A DNA stretch of 64,000 bases, from positions 214,145,120 to 214,209,119 of the forward strand of contig CM057009.1 in the NCBI GenBank assembly GCA_029891345.1, given 5' to 3'. The notes below the pieces were generated by a model. It was given only the letters and a program-made list of their open reading frames with translations, was not told where the DNA came from and ran no database searches. Positions 24,175 through 35,600 of this stretch are shown piece after piece. Source of the stretch: Dryococelus australis (Eukaryota > Arthropoda > Insecta > Phasmatodea > Phasmatidae). Numbering within the stretch: position 1 is the stretch's first letter; every line of letters starts with the position of its first letter. Made by a program: the position numbers and the translations under genes.

Positions 24175-24775
24175 AGAACTAGCGAGTACCCGGCATGCGT
24201 TGCACTGCCATTTAGCACTAGCGAGTACCCGGCATGCGTTGCAATGCCACACAAAGAAAGAAAGTGTTTGTGTTTTAAATCTGTTTATTGAATTGCTTTT
24301 GGATACACAATATTTTTTGTTTAGATTAAATGTCAATCAATCATCAAATCCCTGATCTGTTCCCGTAGATTGTAGATTTGAAATGGAACAAATTGTCATA
24401 TTTTGATTAGGTACGTCATCTTCATTCATCATCTGTCTTTTGTAAGACAATAGCTAGAATAAACTCATTTGTCAAAACTACTCATGTGCGACCTATTGTA
24501 AAATGGTTGTGCTAATCGCAATCAGATGAATGGTATATATACATAGATACACTCATTTGTTGAAACGACTCGTGCACCATCTATTGTAAAATGGTTTTAC
24601 CAAATCAGAACCCTTCGCGGGCGTGCGCACAACAACTTATCAAAGTTTCATCATAATCAGATGAATGGTATAGGAACACATACGGGACAAACAAAGAAAC
24701 ATTCATTTTTATGTATGTGTGTGTGTCTCGTGTGTGTGCATGTGCATGTGTGTGTGTAGATTTATAAATGTAAGT
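24175..24775 (+). mobile_element. RTE-like non-LTR retroelement tail with internal duplications
   Basis: The start actagcgagtacccggcatg and the end tttcatcataatcagatgaa, cacatacgggacaaacaaag, aacattcattttt followed by TG/TA-rich sequence are typical of 3' ends of RTE-clade LINEs and their SINEs in invertebrates. The opening unit is duplicated in tandem (24179-24210 and 24218-24249). A second pair repeats ctattgtaaaatggtt (about 24492 and 24578) and atcagatgaatggtata (about 24523 and 24657). No reverse transcriptase frame is present. Confidence 0.68.
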
Positions 24776-25899
24776 AAAATATATATACCTGTTGTTTTGC
24801 TAAATTTTTTAACTTTGTAAAGCATTCAGCAAAATATTGTATAAAATATTTTCTGTATTTATTGAATTTTTCTTTATGTAACAGCTAAGAGCTAAAAGCC
24901 AAAATAGTTTTGTTTTAAATTTTGTATTAGCTAGTATAATCTTAAGGGATGATGTAAAAATTTATGAGATCCTGCAATTATTATTATGGTTTAAAATTTC
25001 TGATTACAGTTGGTACACAAATGCCCACCATTCTTGTAGATTTAAATTGAAAATAATATTATTTGTGTGCCTGAGAAGTGTTTTTATTTCTTTGCTTAAT
25101 GAGGCACCAGTTTAATTAACAGCATGCACAGGGCATTTTGCTTCATAATTATTTGTATCCCTTTTTCTTCTGAATATCTGATGGCCAAGCACCGAAGCTA
25201 AACTAAAGAGGCGGTAATAGACTTGTTACCATAAAATGTGATGATCAGAAACATTGGGTTGAAATGAAACAAAACCAAAACTAAATTTTGAAGCATTCTG
25301 ATTAAAAAATAAACCAATAAATTTTGAGTATGTTATATCTGCTTAAAACATTGTAAATGTTCTTAAACATCTTTGAATTACATGACTTTGTCATTTACAT
25401 TAGTATGCCTGTGTGCATTTATCTCGTTTGTCAATTGCAGAAAATCAAAAGTTTTATAACATACTCTCGCCCGTGGGATTTTGCTGGTATTTGTCCAGAA
25501 AGATATGTGAAGTCAATCTGCGTATTACCTTTGTGGTTCCATTCCTTCGCCTGATTACTGTGGTCTTTAATCCTACTGTCATTGTTGATTGTACATTTAA
25601 ATTGTTGTCACTTGTAATTTTCATAGGTTGGAAGCAGTGAAGTGTTTTTCATAAACTGATAATTTTGTGAGGAAATATAGTATTTACTGTCCTATTTGGA
25701 TTCTGATAAATTTTGCTGCTGGTTTTATTGTGAATTCTCCACATCCATTGATGATGGGTCAGCATACTTAGAGACATGCTCTTATTTGCTTGTTATAAGA
25801 GTTGTATATAACTGGTATGTTTTTCAGGGTTTAAATGAGTAGTCACTTTGCAATAATTTAATGTAATATATTTTTTCTACTCTAGCTCCTAGACCAAGG

Positions 25900-25930
<31 letters not shown>

Positions 25931-26389
25931 GATTTTGTTTTAGTGGTTTTCAACATGATTGTCTCCGGATGTTTACTAAAATATGGCCCTACATATGAAC
26001 TTTGCCTTTTCAGCATTGACTGTTCTTATGATATGCACACAACTTATAAGTCACCATTCAAAAACAGATAGAGCCAGCAATAGAAAATTTTATCGCAAAT
26101 GGGCAGGGATAATTTAACATTTTTCACCTCTGAACTTCAGGACCACATTGTCCTTGCTGCTGAAGTAAATTTTGGAAAACTGTACAGATATCTAGCATTA
26201 ACTCTCCAGGCTAACACTTATGTAAACCAAGTTGATGTCTCTTTTTAGTTGTCAAGTCTCTTTTTTATGCACAAGTTGAGCTCACTGAAGTATACAGACA
26301 AACAATTAATGAGTATCCGCAAAAAGCATCTAGTCTGTCTTTAAAATTGAAAGGCAGGTTATGTGAATTAGATTCTATTAACTTTCAAT
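24776..26389. other. Intron with TA microsatellite
   Basis: A (TA)n repeat lies at about 25906-25931. Otherwise AT-rich sequence with no exon or repeat I can support. Confidence 0.6.
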
Positions 26390-27356
26390 TAGATGTCTAG
26401 TTTTTCCTTCTCCAAGGCTAGAGGCCAGAGGCACTGTTTCAATCTTTACTCTGAAAGTAACATCTCAGGTTTCGTAGTCTCGGGAGTCAGGAGAGGGAAC
26501 GTCCCTCCCGTTCATCCAGCCTCGCCTCATTACCTTGACCATCCTTGCCACGAGTCAACCATGGTCAGCTTGATGGAGCTACTGCTATCCTTTCTGACCA
26601 CAAACATTTAATTCCATTTCATTTAATCATCATGACCTTCCACTAGTAATACAGCACCCTTTTATTTCACCATACCACCACCAACCCCCCTCCCCCCCTC
26701 CTCCCCCCTCCTGTCTACCTGCCCATTCTGTTAACCCTTTCCTACTTCCTCATCTATCACCACCCCTGCATGTGACACTTCACCCATGACCCTTCATCGC
26801 TATTTGTAACCACTGCCCTAACATGTTTTCACATGTCATGTCTGTTCCTGGTTTGATGTTTACCAACCACCATAATCAACTCTCTTCTGCCACATAATTA
26901 ACTCCCTTCCACCATCATATCCAACCCCAAACACCAACCCATGTCACTTCAACAACAACCTCCTCTCACCCCTCTTCAACATTTCTCATTCATTTCACAT
27001 CCTTGCTGCTCCTCTAATGAAACATTTCCTACCTCTTCAAGAACTTCCTTGTTGAGTCTCCAGAAACCATTGGGCTTAGTCAAAAAAAAAAAACTTTTTG
27101 CGCCATTTTGTAGAATTACACTAAAAGTATCTCTGACAAGCAGCTCCTGTAAATAATTTTTCCCCTTCACACAGCCCCCTTGAGAGAAAATGAAATTGTA
27201 ACTGTGATACAATATTTTTTTTAAGTCATGTTGGGGTTTCTGATGTCTACAATGCCCATACAAAGCAACATAAAGCCATGGTGCATACACCACATTGAGG
27301 AGCATTTAAAAGTTTGGGGTGTGTGGTTTATACTTATGATGCACACTCATGTATTA
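26390..27356. other. Pyrimidine-rich intron segment
   Basis: From about 26490 to 27060 the + strand is strongly C/T rich (for example ccccccctcctccccc at 26691-26710), with many CCA/CAC words. Frames here give low-complexity P/S/T-rich peptides. No gene is supported. Confidence 0.55.
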
Positions 27357-27769
27357 GCTGTTCATGGTAAAATGTAAAATGAGCACTTTTGAAAGCCCTG
27401 CATAAGATCTACTTGTATGCAAATTGTGTCTTCTTTCATCCTATATAAAATTAACATTACCATGGGCCTCATCACTTCATTCATGTGTAGGTCAAGTGCA
27501 ACTGATGTTATTACAAATGTAAATATCTTGCAAATCTGCTCATTTTTACACTGTGATGCTTTAAAAAAAGTGAAAGAAATAATTTTAGGTTATCACAATT
27601 GGTTATGTGACACTTTTTATTCTGCGTTAAGATATGAAACCATTTTCCGTCCATCGTTACCAACTTTACTGTGCGCATGTCACTCAGTTCGCCTGTTAAA
27701 ATATGTGACGCATGTGCAGTTACTTTTTCGAAGGTTGATTTCAAAAGTGCTTACTTTATTGTGAACAGC
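27357..27769. mobile_element. MITE with about 35-bp terminal inverted repeats
   Basis: The left end gctgttcatggtaaaa...gagcacttttgaaa (27357-27394) pairs with tttcaaaagtgcttac...gtgaacagc (27739-27769), with a few mismatches and a short insertion. The 413-bp unit has no transposase. Overlapping frames of 77-115 codons on both strands inside it show no domain and are treated as chance. The target duplication was not resolved. Confidence 0.7.
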
Positions 27770-28400
27770 CTTTAGTCCAGGGCTGCCACCAGCCCTGAAG
27801 CTGAAATCCTGGTCCCTGTATATAAAAATCCTGTAAAATCCTGAAATTATTGGGTCCAATCCTGTAAAATCCTTGGAATTTAAAAAATTGCAAATTACAG
27901 GAAAAAAAAGTGGATATGAAAGATGTTTACATTATTTATGTAGTTGTTTTGATTTGGAAAGTACAAACCATGTTAATTCTTTTCTCCTCACACACTTATA
28001 CTTTTGTTTATATGACTGTGTCTATGATTATTTTTGTTTCCTCACCATTGTAATATCAATGCCAAATGCAAAACACAGTTACCAAATTTGGATTGCATGC
28101 GTAAAAATGGAAATTCACTGTAAAGGTTGTTTTCAATTGACCTTGGCCTTTGCATGTGATCATACAGCTAAGATCAGAAATATGTAGATAACTGTATACC
28201 CGCGCCAGTGAATATTTAAGCAATGTAACTGACACAGCGCTGTGGGCGCTAGTGTTGCCACTTTGGGCAAATTGCAAAAAAAAAAAAAGTTGATTTGGGT
28301 TTTTCTAAAGTGTAAAAAATCTGTAAATCTGATAAAATCCATTAAAACGGCAGGTCTGCATTGGCGCATGTTGGTGACACCATACTATGTGATGCAATGC
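27770..28400. repeat. Short repeated 'aatcctgtaaaatcct' modules
   Basis: The word atcctgtaaaatcctg occurs twice in 27826-27875 after gggctgccaccagccctg, and ctgtaaatctgataaaatcc with ggcaggtctgc follows at 28320-28357. This looks like one or two diverged copies of a short interspersed repeat. The class is unknown. Confidence 0.4.
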
Positions 28401-28639
28401 CATTCAAGCAGGCAAGATATGGATGGTGCAGAGGAAGGTTCAGTGCATCCTTTGAGTTGTGAAATTTGAATCTATGATGCACATCCATAATGAATATGGT
28501 TGCATTTTCAACTAAGAGTCACCACATGAAAACAACATTCACTGGTGAAATTGCCTGCTTGAGGAAACTGGAAACAAGATGATGCTTATCCACACTAACA
28601 GCAACATTGTTCATGCAGTTCTGGATTTATCATTCTCTC

Positions 28640-28925
28640 AGCAGTAGATAGGTAGCGGTGGATGGTTGGCGTGGTGTTCTCGATTGCCGGGCCTCACGCC
28701 ACAAGACAATTCTTTTAGGACTACATGAAACAATGTGTACAGTGTTTGAGTTAATGACATTGTGCACTTGAAAGAAAAAATTAGAGAAGCAGTTCAGACT
28801 GTTATATCTGATATTCTTTGTCATGTATGGCAAGAACTGGAGTATCTGCCAGATGTGTGTAGGGCAACAAATAGATCAATCTTGTCTGAGCACGTAAGAA
28901 ACTTAGCAGGATGGTCTCTTATCTG
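28640..28925 (+). pseudogene. Transposase C-terminal fragment (DUF4817/DDE_3 type)
   Basis: The piece VNDIVHLKEKIREAVQTV (from 28750) followed by CHVWQELEYLPDVCRATN is the C-terminal end of the same broad transposase group as at 4240, where the typical order is PPRSPDLTPLDFF, then a V-x-D-x-x-x-L-K-x-R-I helix and a W-x-E-x-x-Y-R-x-D-x-C/L-R-A-T-x-G end. The upstream strand GSGGWLAWCSRLPGLTP at 28650 corresponds to the GRGG-WP-RSPDL motif, with damage. The N-terminal two thirds is absent or beyond recognition. Confidence 0.75.
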
Positions 28926-29900
28926 GCATGTCGGGATGTTTGCTGTTTACGGATAACTTAATATAGATTTTCGAAACCCCACCATGACTTTACAGACACA
29001 CTGTGTTAAATGCCCTCAATCCTGTGGAACAATAAAGGGCTGTATTTCAGCTTTTTCAGTAAAAATTTGTAGATTTGCTTTATTTATGTATTCATGCCGC
29101 TAATATGGATTTTGCTAGTTACCAGAGGGAAAGGGCCCGTTTTTCACTTCTATGATACATGACAGAAACAACATTGTTTTAAAATCATCAAACGCCAAAA
29201 CCAACGGATACTGAAGACAAAATGATCCTGAAACTGCATGAAATTTTTTTTAAACACAATTAACTATCACACAACCGAAAAATTAAATTAATCACTTTAA
29301 AAAAAATTAATGGTCATGTTTTCTGCACCATCAGAGATTAGACAGTTTAGGCAAAAACAAGATATTTGGAAAAATGCAATTGGAAAAAATCACTTGAAAA
29401 TGAATTGAGAATAGTTAAGTCATCCAATATGTCAAATACAATTAATGAGACATTAAAATTGTACTATATACCCAGAATTCCAGGGAAAATGGAATGTCAT
29501 AATATTTTTGCTAAACTTCACCAAGTACTCCCTTACATAAGCACCCTAATTGACACCAAACATAAAGTCTTTTGGTGGATGTAAGAATCTGTCGAGAGTC
29601 TTTATTTCAAACTTCTTTCAGAAATTATTGGGGGAAAATAAAATAAAGAGAATCAAACCATTTGCTCTGAAGTGTTTCACTACCTCTGAACAACCCCAAA
29701 AAAATCAATCAAGTTGCATTTATAAAAGTAAAAATTGACTTGTTTGCTTGGACATTTCCATTTCTGAAATGTAATAGTATTGAAATTATTTTTGCATGTG
29801 TGATTTTGTTGTAAAAACAAGCTTAGTTATTTTTATCTCAGAGGAATGCATTTCCAATTGAAATTTAAGGTGCAGGGCAAAATTTCATTTGTCAAAACAG
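28926..29900. other. AT-rich intron, nothing recognised
   Basis: I see no domain, repeat pair or RNA gene between the transposase fragment and the gypsy integrase that follows. Confidence 0.55.
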
Positions 29901-29904
29901 TACA

Positions 29905-30408
29905 ACCTAACCACTGAAATTCTACTGGCTCCGTTATCAGGAGGATGTTGAAAATTGGTGCTGATTGGGTGATATCTAGACTGCAAGTAAGGGATCCAGG
30001 ACTAAGGGATGTCACTTCCAGAAATCAATTCTTTGATCTCCATTAGAGAGGATGGCAGTAGATATTCTGGGCCCCTTCCTTGCCACAGGGAGAAGTAATC
30101 TATACCTACTGGTGGCTCAAAATTACTTTGTTAAGTTGTGTGAGGTCATTGCCCTTCAAAACCAAGAAGCAAGTGCTGTGGCTGACGCACTCGTGCAGTA
30201 TGTCTTGTGGTTTGGGGGGCCATTAGACCTCCATTTGGATAGGGACAAAATTTTGAAGCTGCTATGTTCCAAGATGTAACAGGGGTTCCGGGGGTGAAGA
30301 CTTGGATTACATCCTTACATCCTCAGTCTGATGGAAAGGTTGAGAGGTTTAACCTCACTCTTGAGCAGTATCTGTCATTCTTTGCGGCAGACAACCAAAA
30401 GCTCCAGG
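29905..30408 (+). pseudogene. gypsy integrase, first part (second gypsy relic)
   Basis: A zinc-binding end (YWLRYQEDVENWC at 29925) leads into the integrase core: RMAVDILGPFLATGRSN (30047) with the first acidic residue, LHLDRDK (30232) at the second, and after one frame change SDGKVERFNLTLEQYL (about 30328) with the glutamate. All three catalytic positions can be seen but frames are broken. The frame stops at AADNQKLQE at 30405, where another element is inserted, and it continues at 31622. Confidence 0.83.
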
Positions 30409-31621
30409 AGGTTTAATCTCAGTTATTCATTCATGTTTTTATTTGTTAAATTTCTAAAACTCTCGAGATGAATGAAGTCTTCAAGAAAGGCAATTTCGTA
30501 TTCTAAGTCATATTTCGTTACAGCCCTCCGAGACTTCAGCAACGTTCAGGTTTTCGTTAGCAAATGCAATATGGTAACACTACGCACATGAACTGAATTA
30601 CAAAGGTTTGTTTATAGATTATGAATACTTAGGCTTGAAAACATTAATAAACCAAAGCAGTATATCCCTTAAAATATTTTGTTTATGTTTGGCATGTTTT
30701 AAATGTTAGTATTAAATAAATAATATATTCTAGGAAAAAATTATATTTCGTTCATCAAGTGTGTCAAATTTGCTGTCGGCAACATACTATTTTCTAACTC
30801 AGTTGGACGTGTGATGTGTTACACATAAATATGCTATAATTTTGTATGCACTGTGTTAAAATGGACTTGCATGTATACAAATAAGGGAGAGGAGACAGAA
30901 CTTTGGTCATCACATGTAGAAAGTTTTTCTCTATGGCTATTTTGTTGTTTGGTTGCAAGCTATTTTCGAGCACACTGTTTCTTTTGCTATTTTTAATACC
31001 AAGATTATAAAATAAGTGCTAGGCAACAAACTACACACATTCATGTTTCTAGTCTATTGTATTAATTCCAATATGGTATAAATTTTCTCTCAGTTATTTT
31101 CAAGAGAAAGTAATTTGTTTGTATACTCCTAAGAATTATTTATGCTTTAGTGCTGCTACCTATTGGCTAATTTACAAACTACATTTTTCAACAAAAAATT
31201 TGTATAAATCTTTTTTTATGTACTTGTATTTCGTTATAAACAACTGTAATTAAATATTAAATACCCTCACAATAGTCAGCCTACACTGTTGTTTACATGG
31301 TTCACAAATTAAAACAGAAAGGTTAATTAGTGCTTTTAAAATAATTTTTTCTGAAATATATTTTTGTGTTTCTGTAATGCATAAAGGCACATTACTTCAC
31401 GATTCTCTTCTTCCACAGTCACAAAAACAACCTTTACAACACCTGAGCCAAATTTTCATATTTAAACTCTGTAACGAAATCCCGAAGGGCTTTATCATTT
31501 TGAGTTTCTTATTGAACGTAGTGGCATCAAACGAACACTAGAATGTGCTTAGAAAAGTTCCTTTCGTTACGAAATGAAAATTTTTGCAGACAGGAAACAA
31601 ATTACTTAGAATAAACCCTCT
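30409..31621. mobile_element. 1.2-kb inverted-repeat element inserted in gypsy integrase
   Basis: The ends pair: aggtttaatctcagttatt on the left and the complement agggtttattctaagtaatt on the right. Subterminal words atttcgttacag (30512-30523) and ctgtaacgaaat (31469-31480) are inverted to each other, with the palindrome tttcgttacgaaa at 31562-31574, suggesting transposase-binding repeats. The interior is AT-rich with no transposase. It cleanly splits one integrase reading frame. A target duplication of ctcc(a)gga type is likely but degraded. Confidence 0.65.
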
Positions 31622-31770
31622 GGATTGAAAGTTGCCATTGTTTCTCTTTGCGTACTGCTTGGGATTTCACAAGTCTACAAGAGTAACATCATAAAGGGTG
31701 CGGTTTGGGAGGGAGAGATATGCCTCTCTAATAACCTGCTATTTGGTCGGCAATTAGAAGAGGATGCCCC
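31622..31770 (+). pseudogene. gypsy integrase, second part after insertion
   Basis: The frame DWKLPLFLFAYCLGFHKST, then after a stop VRFGREICLSNNLLFGRQ, is the post-core integrase region that normally reads as W-x-x-x-L-x-L-x-x-x-A-Y-R and F-G-R-E-L. It continues the frame that stops at 30408. Decayed and ends at about 31770. Confidence 0.75.
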
Positions 31771-31989
31771 ATAATTGTGTCACAAGACTAGTTGGCATTC
31801 AAGATTTCTTTCACTGGGATTCTTCACTATGCCTCCTTGTGTGAAGATTCCACCTTTGAAACAGACATTTTGTCCCTAACCAATGCAAAATTTTTGCTTC
31901 CAACCTTTAAATTCATTTCTGCAACCACCAGTGTTTCAACCAACAACTACTGTCTGCAAACAGTTAACCACGCCAGTTTGTTTACAGTC

Positions 31990-32290
31990 ATTACCTATGT
32001 TACTGGACTGCCCACTGAATACCTGTAGGCCTTCTTTGAGGACTGTATAGCCCGGCTCCGGCAATATTGGATACATGAAGATGAATGGCCATGTTATGTG
32101 GGCAGTCAGCTGGCAGGTGAAGCCCATCAGTGGTGGCAGTCAATAACCCATTATATCATGATGTGGAATGAATTTATGTGTGTTCCAATACCGGTAAGCA
32201 AACACCTTCTGCGTATAACAAGTACAGAGCCATCTGGTGCTTGAAGTTCAGTAAGCTCATGAAACACACACTTATTTTGTGGCACGCGAG
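31990..32290 (+). pseudogene. gypsy gag fragment
   Basis: In one frame the sequence reads CIARLRQYWIHEDEWPCYVG then SQLAGEAHQWWQ, the typical capsid pattern in which a helix ends in L-x-G-x-A-x-x-W-W. It continues with YIMMWNEFMC. The start is not preserved and there are no further gag landmarks such as a CCHC knuckle. Confidence 0.65.
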
Positions 32291-32794
32291 AAGAACATTG
32301 TGCTTCATTTCCATCCTTTTATCCTCCATATAAGTGCTACATGTAATTGCATAAACAGTGCCACTTTCATGACGAGTTGACTTTGCACCTCTCAATCACT
32401 ACATTTACACTCGATTAACCTCCTGAACCAGGAAGATGGAATGCAGCAACATAGACTCAACTTCACAACATCATACCACAACAGTGATAGACACTGGGAT
32501 CAAACAGGTGAGTGCAGTGGACACAGGGTGATAATTTTTGGTCCCAAGTCCCTACAAAATTCCAGTAATATGTCAATGGAGAATGATATGCGCGAAAGTG
32601 TACCAAGTGCCCCTGCAGTGCAGCCTACAAATAACAGCAGCAAGAACCATTCCTGCCCACTGTCTTTTCTGCACTGCCGTAATTGCCAATGTCCACACTG
32701 TAATAAAGACTGCTTCCTACCCCTGGTTGAGTGATGTGAAAACTGGACTCACATTTAAACAGATTCTCCTCTGCCAAATTTCTCACAATAATAG

Positions 32795-33720
32795 TGGCAA
32801 TTATGAAGCTCAACTTAGCTATGTTAATGGCAACACCTGGTGAACCAGAACAGCCCAAGTCAATGATTAATATTGTGTTCAAATGGGTCAAGGATGCACA
32901 ACAGCGGTTAGTCGAGATAGGCCACCGCCATGAACTTTGCACTGTACGCTCCCAGGTTGGCCATTTTGCTGGCCACGTTGGTGGCAAACAAACACTGAAA
33001 AATATTCTCCATTTTTTTTACTGGTCTGGCATTTCACATGATGTGCACAATTGTGTGGAAGTATGTTGCATGCAACCATTTCAAATCCAGCCATTCCAGT
33101 GGTACAGAACTACAAAGCCTGCAAATGTACCAAACTGCTTAACACAGTGGCGTTAGATGTCATCGGACCATACTGCTGCACCGAGACAGGGATACATGTT
33201 ATGATTGTTGTCACTGAATTATTCTTAAGAAGGATTGAAGCATACGCCATCCCAGTAGGCGCCTGAAAAATATTCAGTGTTTGTTGGGGAGTGAGTTCTT
33301 TTTATGCAATGTGAATACCCATGAATTTTTTGTTTAACAACGGCACACAATTTTCTGGGAAACAGTAGTGTGATCTGTGCACCAAGTGGGGAGTTAATCA
33401 CACTACCACATTTTACCACCTGCATGCCAACCATACAGAACATAGGAATCAAGATCTCAGAACACAGCTTTGTGTCAACATAGGGAATGACCATACCACC
33501 TGGGGCAGCCACCTGCACCTGCCTGATGCACTATTTACACTCCGCCATCGCATGAATGAAGCTACTGGCTGAACACATGCCTCCTTCCTGCAAGGGCGTG
33601 AACTACTACTTCCAGGAGTGTTTTCCTTCTCGTGAGCAGATGGCAGCCGCACCTCAGAGCCAAGTGCTAAGCTCCTGCAACAGCAGAAGCATGAACTAGA
33701 GAGGGTGTGCATACATCAGA
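32795..33720 (+). pseudogene. gypsy integrase of the third relic
   Basis: The zinc-binding region is visible as VGHFAGHVGGKQTLKNILHF then YWSGISHDVHNCVEVCCMQ (H-H-C-C order), followed after a frame change at about 33150 by the core start ALDVIGPYCCTETGIHVMIV. Further core follows at 33400-33620 (ANHTERRNQDLRTQLCVNIG, then LFTLRHRMNEATG, where the normal frame is lost at a stop) and a C-terminal piece KHELERVCIHQRLYT at 33690. Confidence 0.8.
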
Positions 33721-33869
33721 GACTGTACACACAGTAATGGACCCCCAACACCAACTGTGTCACCACCAGTGTCTCTTGTGTACACAAACGCAAAAGCAGT
33801 TAACACTGACAGTAGTTGCATATTTTGTGCCAGTTCTCAGTTGATACGTTCAGCATTCCAATATGCTTA

Positions 33870-34080
33870 AATAAACTCTTGAGGATGAGGAGGAGGACGA
33901 CGACAACCAGCAGCAGGTACAACTTGCGGAACCTACACCACCGGCTGCCAGTGACTCTACAGTGTACCTCAGTCCATCCCGCAGCATTGTGGCGCTATCC
34001 TTTGCTACAACCACCCTAGATGTGGTGCTACACCAAGCAATGCTGGTAAGCCATCTGTTGCTCAGATGTCTACTCTTGAC
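33870..34080 (+). pseudogene. gypsy polyprotein acidic tail
   Basis: One frame runs DEEEDDDNQQQVQLAEPTPP then AASDSTVYLSPS, a low-complexity acidic and proline-containing stretch typical of polyprotein C-terminal ends. It follows the integrase tail by about 150 bp. It lacks a start codon, as expected for part of a polyprotein. Confidence 0.5.
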
Positions 34081-35600
34081 TTTTCTATATACTGTGATTG
34101 CTGCAAACTATTTGGGCTAGACAGTGGTGAAAACGAGATGGAGAGGAAGCTATTTGACACCCCCCCACACACTGGCGAATTGGTCAGGCCCTGGTAGCAT
34201 TGTCATGAATCGACCAGCAGCGAGAGCGATGTGTCAGTTACAAGTGATGGGTGCTGCTGCCCATGTCATTAAAAGTGTCCATCATGCACTGCAAAGGGTG
34301 CTGTGCGCAGCCTGTGGGAATTCTCAGCTGCACCATCCCAAAACTGTCCCAGCCACGCCAACTCAGCAACACAGTGATTCTGCAACAACTCAGAATAACT
34401 GGCAGTGGCGCTACTTGCTCAGGCCATGCCTCTGGCCACACCCACTATACAGTTGTTGCACACTGTAATTTCAAGGATAGTCGCTTTGCAGCAACAAGCT
34501 CCTGGGTGGTGGCATTTAATGTGGTCCCTTGACTGCACTCTCGAGACTAGCCCCTTGGCTGCATCGTGCAGGGTGCCCTGAACAAGCAGTGGAAAAATAT
34601 GAATGGGAAATGTGCAGCAGTATAGGACATTACTTTCGAATGCACCCAGCATGCCTGTCATTGCGGGCATTGTTTTCAGTCTATTAATTATGCAAAAATT
34701 AATTGTAAACCAGTATAGTACATATATATTTTTTCATTAAACTCAATTTCGGGACTAAAAGTTGAAAGAACTGTGAATACGAACCTCCAGAAAATAGAGT
34801 AAACTTATTTTGTTTATGCAGCATGAATTAGTGACATGTTAAAATGACTTCCCGTTTTAATTTTTTATTAATTTTTTGTGTTATTTTATTTGTATTTTTC
34901 AATTTGTGTTCTTAATTTAGAAGCTATTCAACAAATTTTTAGTGGCATCAAAAATGTATACATGATTTAATATAATTTTGCATAGTCTTTTTAATATCAT
35001 AATTATTCCTCAGTCATGGAACATAGGTACCAGAACATTTTGTGTATTTCATATTTTAAAAATCAGACTTAGTCATGTTTGCCATTTAATTACTGTTTCA
35101 CTGTATGATTTAGTGCTGGGTCTCTTTTTGTTTAAATATTTTGTTTTGTAACTTTTAATTGTTTCGGTGCGCTCTGCGACCATGATTCGGGCGATGCTTC
35201 GACAAACACAGTCAGTTGACTACAGAGGCATGTGGGATTTCATCTAAACTTGTACCTGTCTTATTAGCTGCAATAGTCATTCTGATTCATCTTTAGTCCT
35301 GGAACCGTAGTGTAATTGTTTTCTTCCCAGGCAGTGTCTATATTCCATTTGCTGTCTCCGTGCCCAGGGGTTTTATTTACAGTGTAATTCTTAATATCCA
35401 CTTAGGTTTTGTCATAGTAGCTAACTTGCATGGGTAAAGCCTGGGATTTGCGTAACTTCAAGACATCCTGGTGTCTGTATCACAACAGTCAGCAATAAAT
35501 CCACAAGAAGTTCTGTAGTGTGTTATTGAATGATCAAGTCACCTGACGTTATAGGGAGCTGGACCCCTCAATCAGCACAACAATTAATTTCAGTATTTAC
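34081..35600 (+). other. Possible 3' region or LTR of third gypsy relic
   Basis: To 34670 the sequence is GC-richer, with overlapping short frames but no recognised domain. It then turns AT-rich. An AATAAA at 35494, followed by GT-rich sequence, could be an LTR polyadenylation signal. No second copy exists here to prove an LTR. Confidence 0.3.

Larger units (their letters stand above)
31790..34080 (+). mobile_element. Third gypsy-type relic: gag and integrase, RT lost
   Basis: On the + strand a gag-like segment (about 31990-32290) is followed after decayed sequence by integrase zinc-binding and core (32795-33270), more integrase (about 33390-33620) and an acidic, proline-containing tail (33870-34080). 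Protease, RT and RNase H are not recognisable, so a large internal deletion is likely. Frameshifts are frequent. Confidence 0.75.

Noticed and set aside
27417..27764. 115-codon + frame and 77-codon - frame inside the MITE
   Set aside because: They overlap on opposite strands, show no domain and lie in an element whose ends define it as non-coding.
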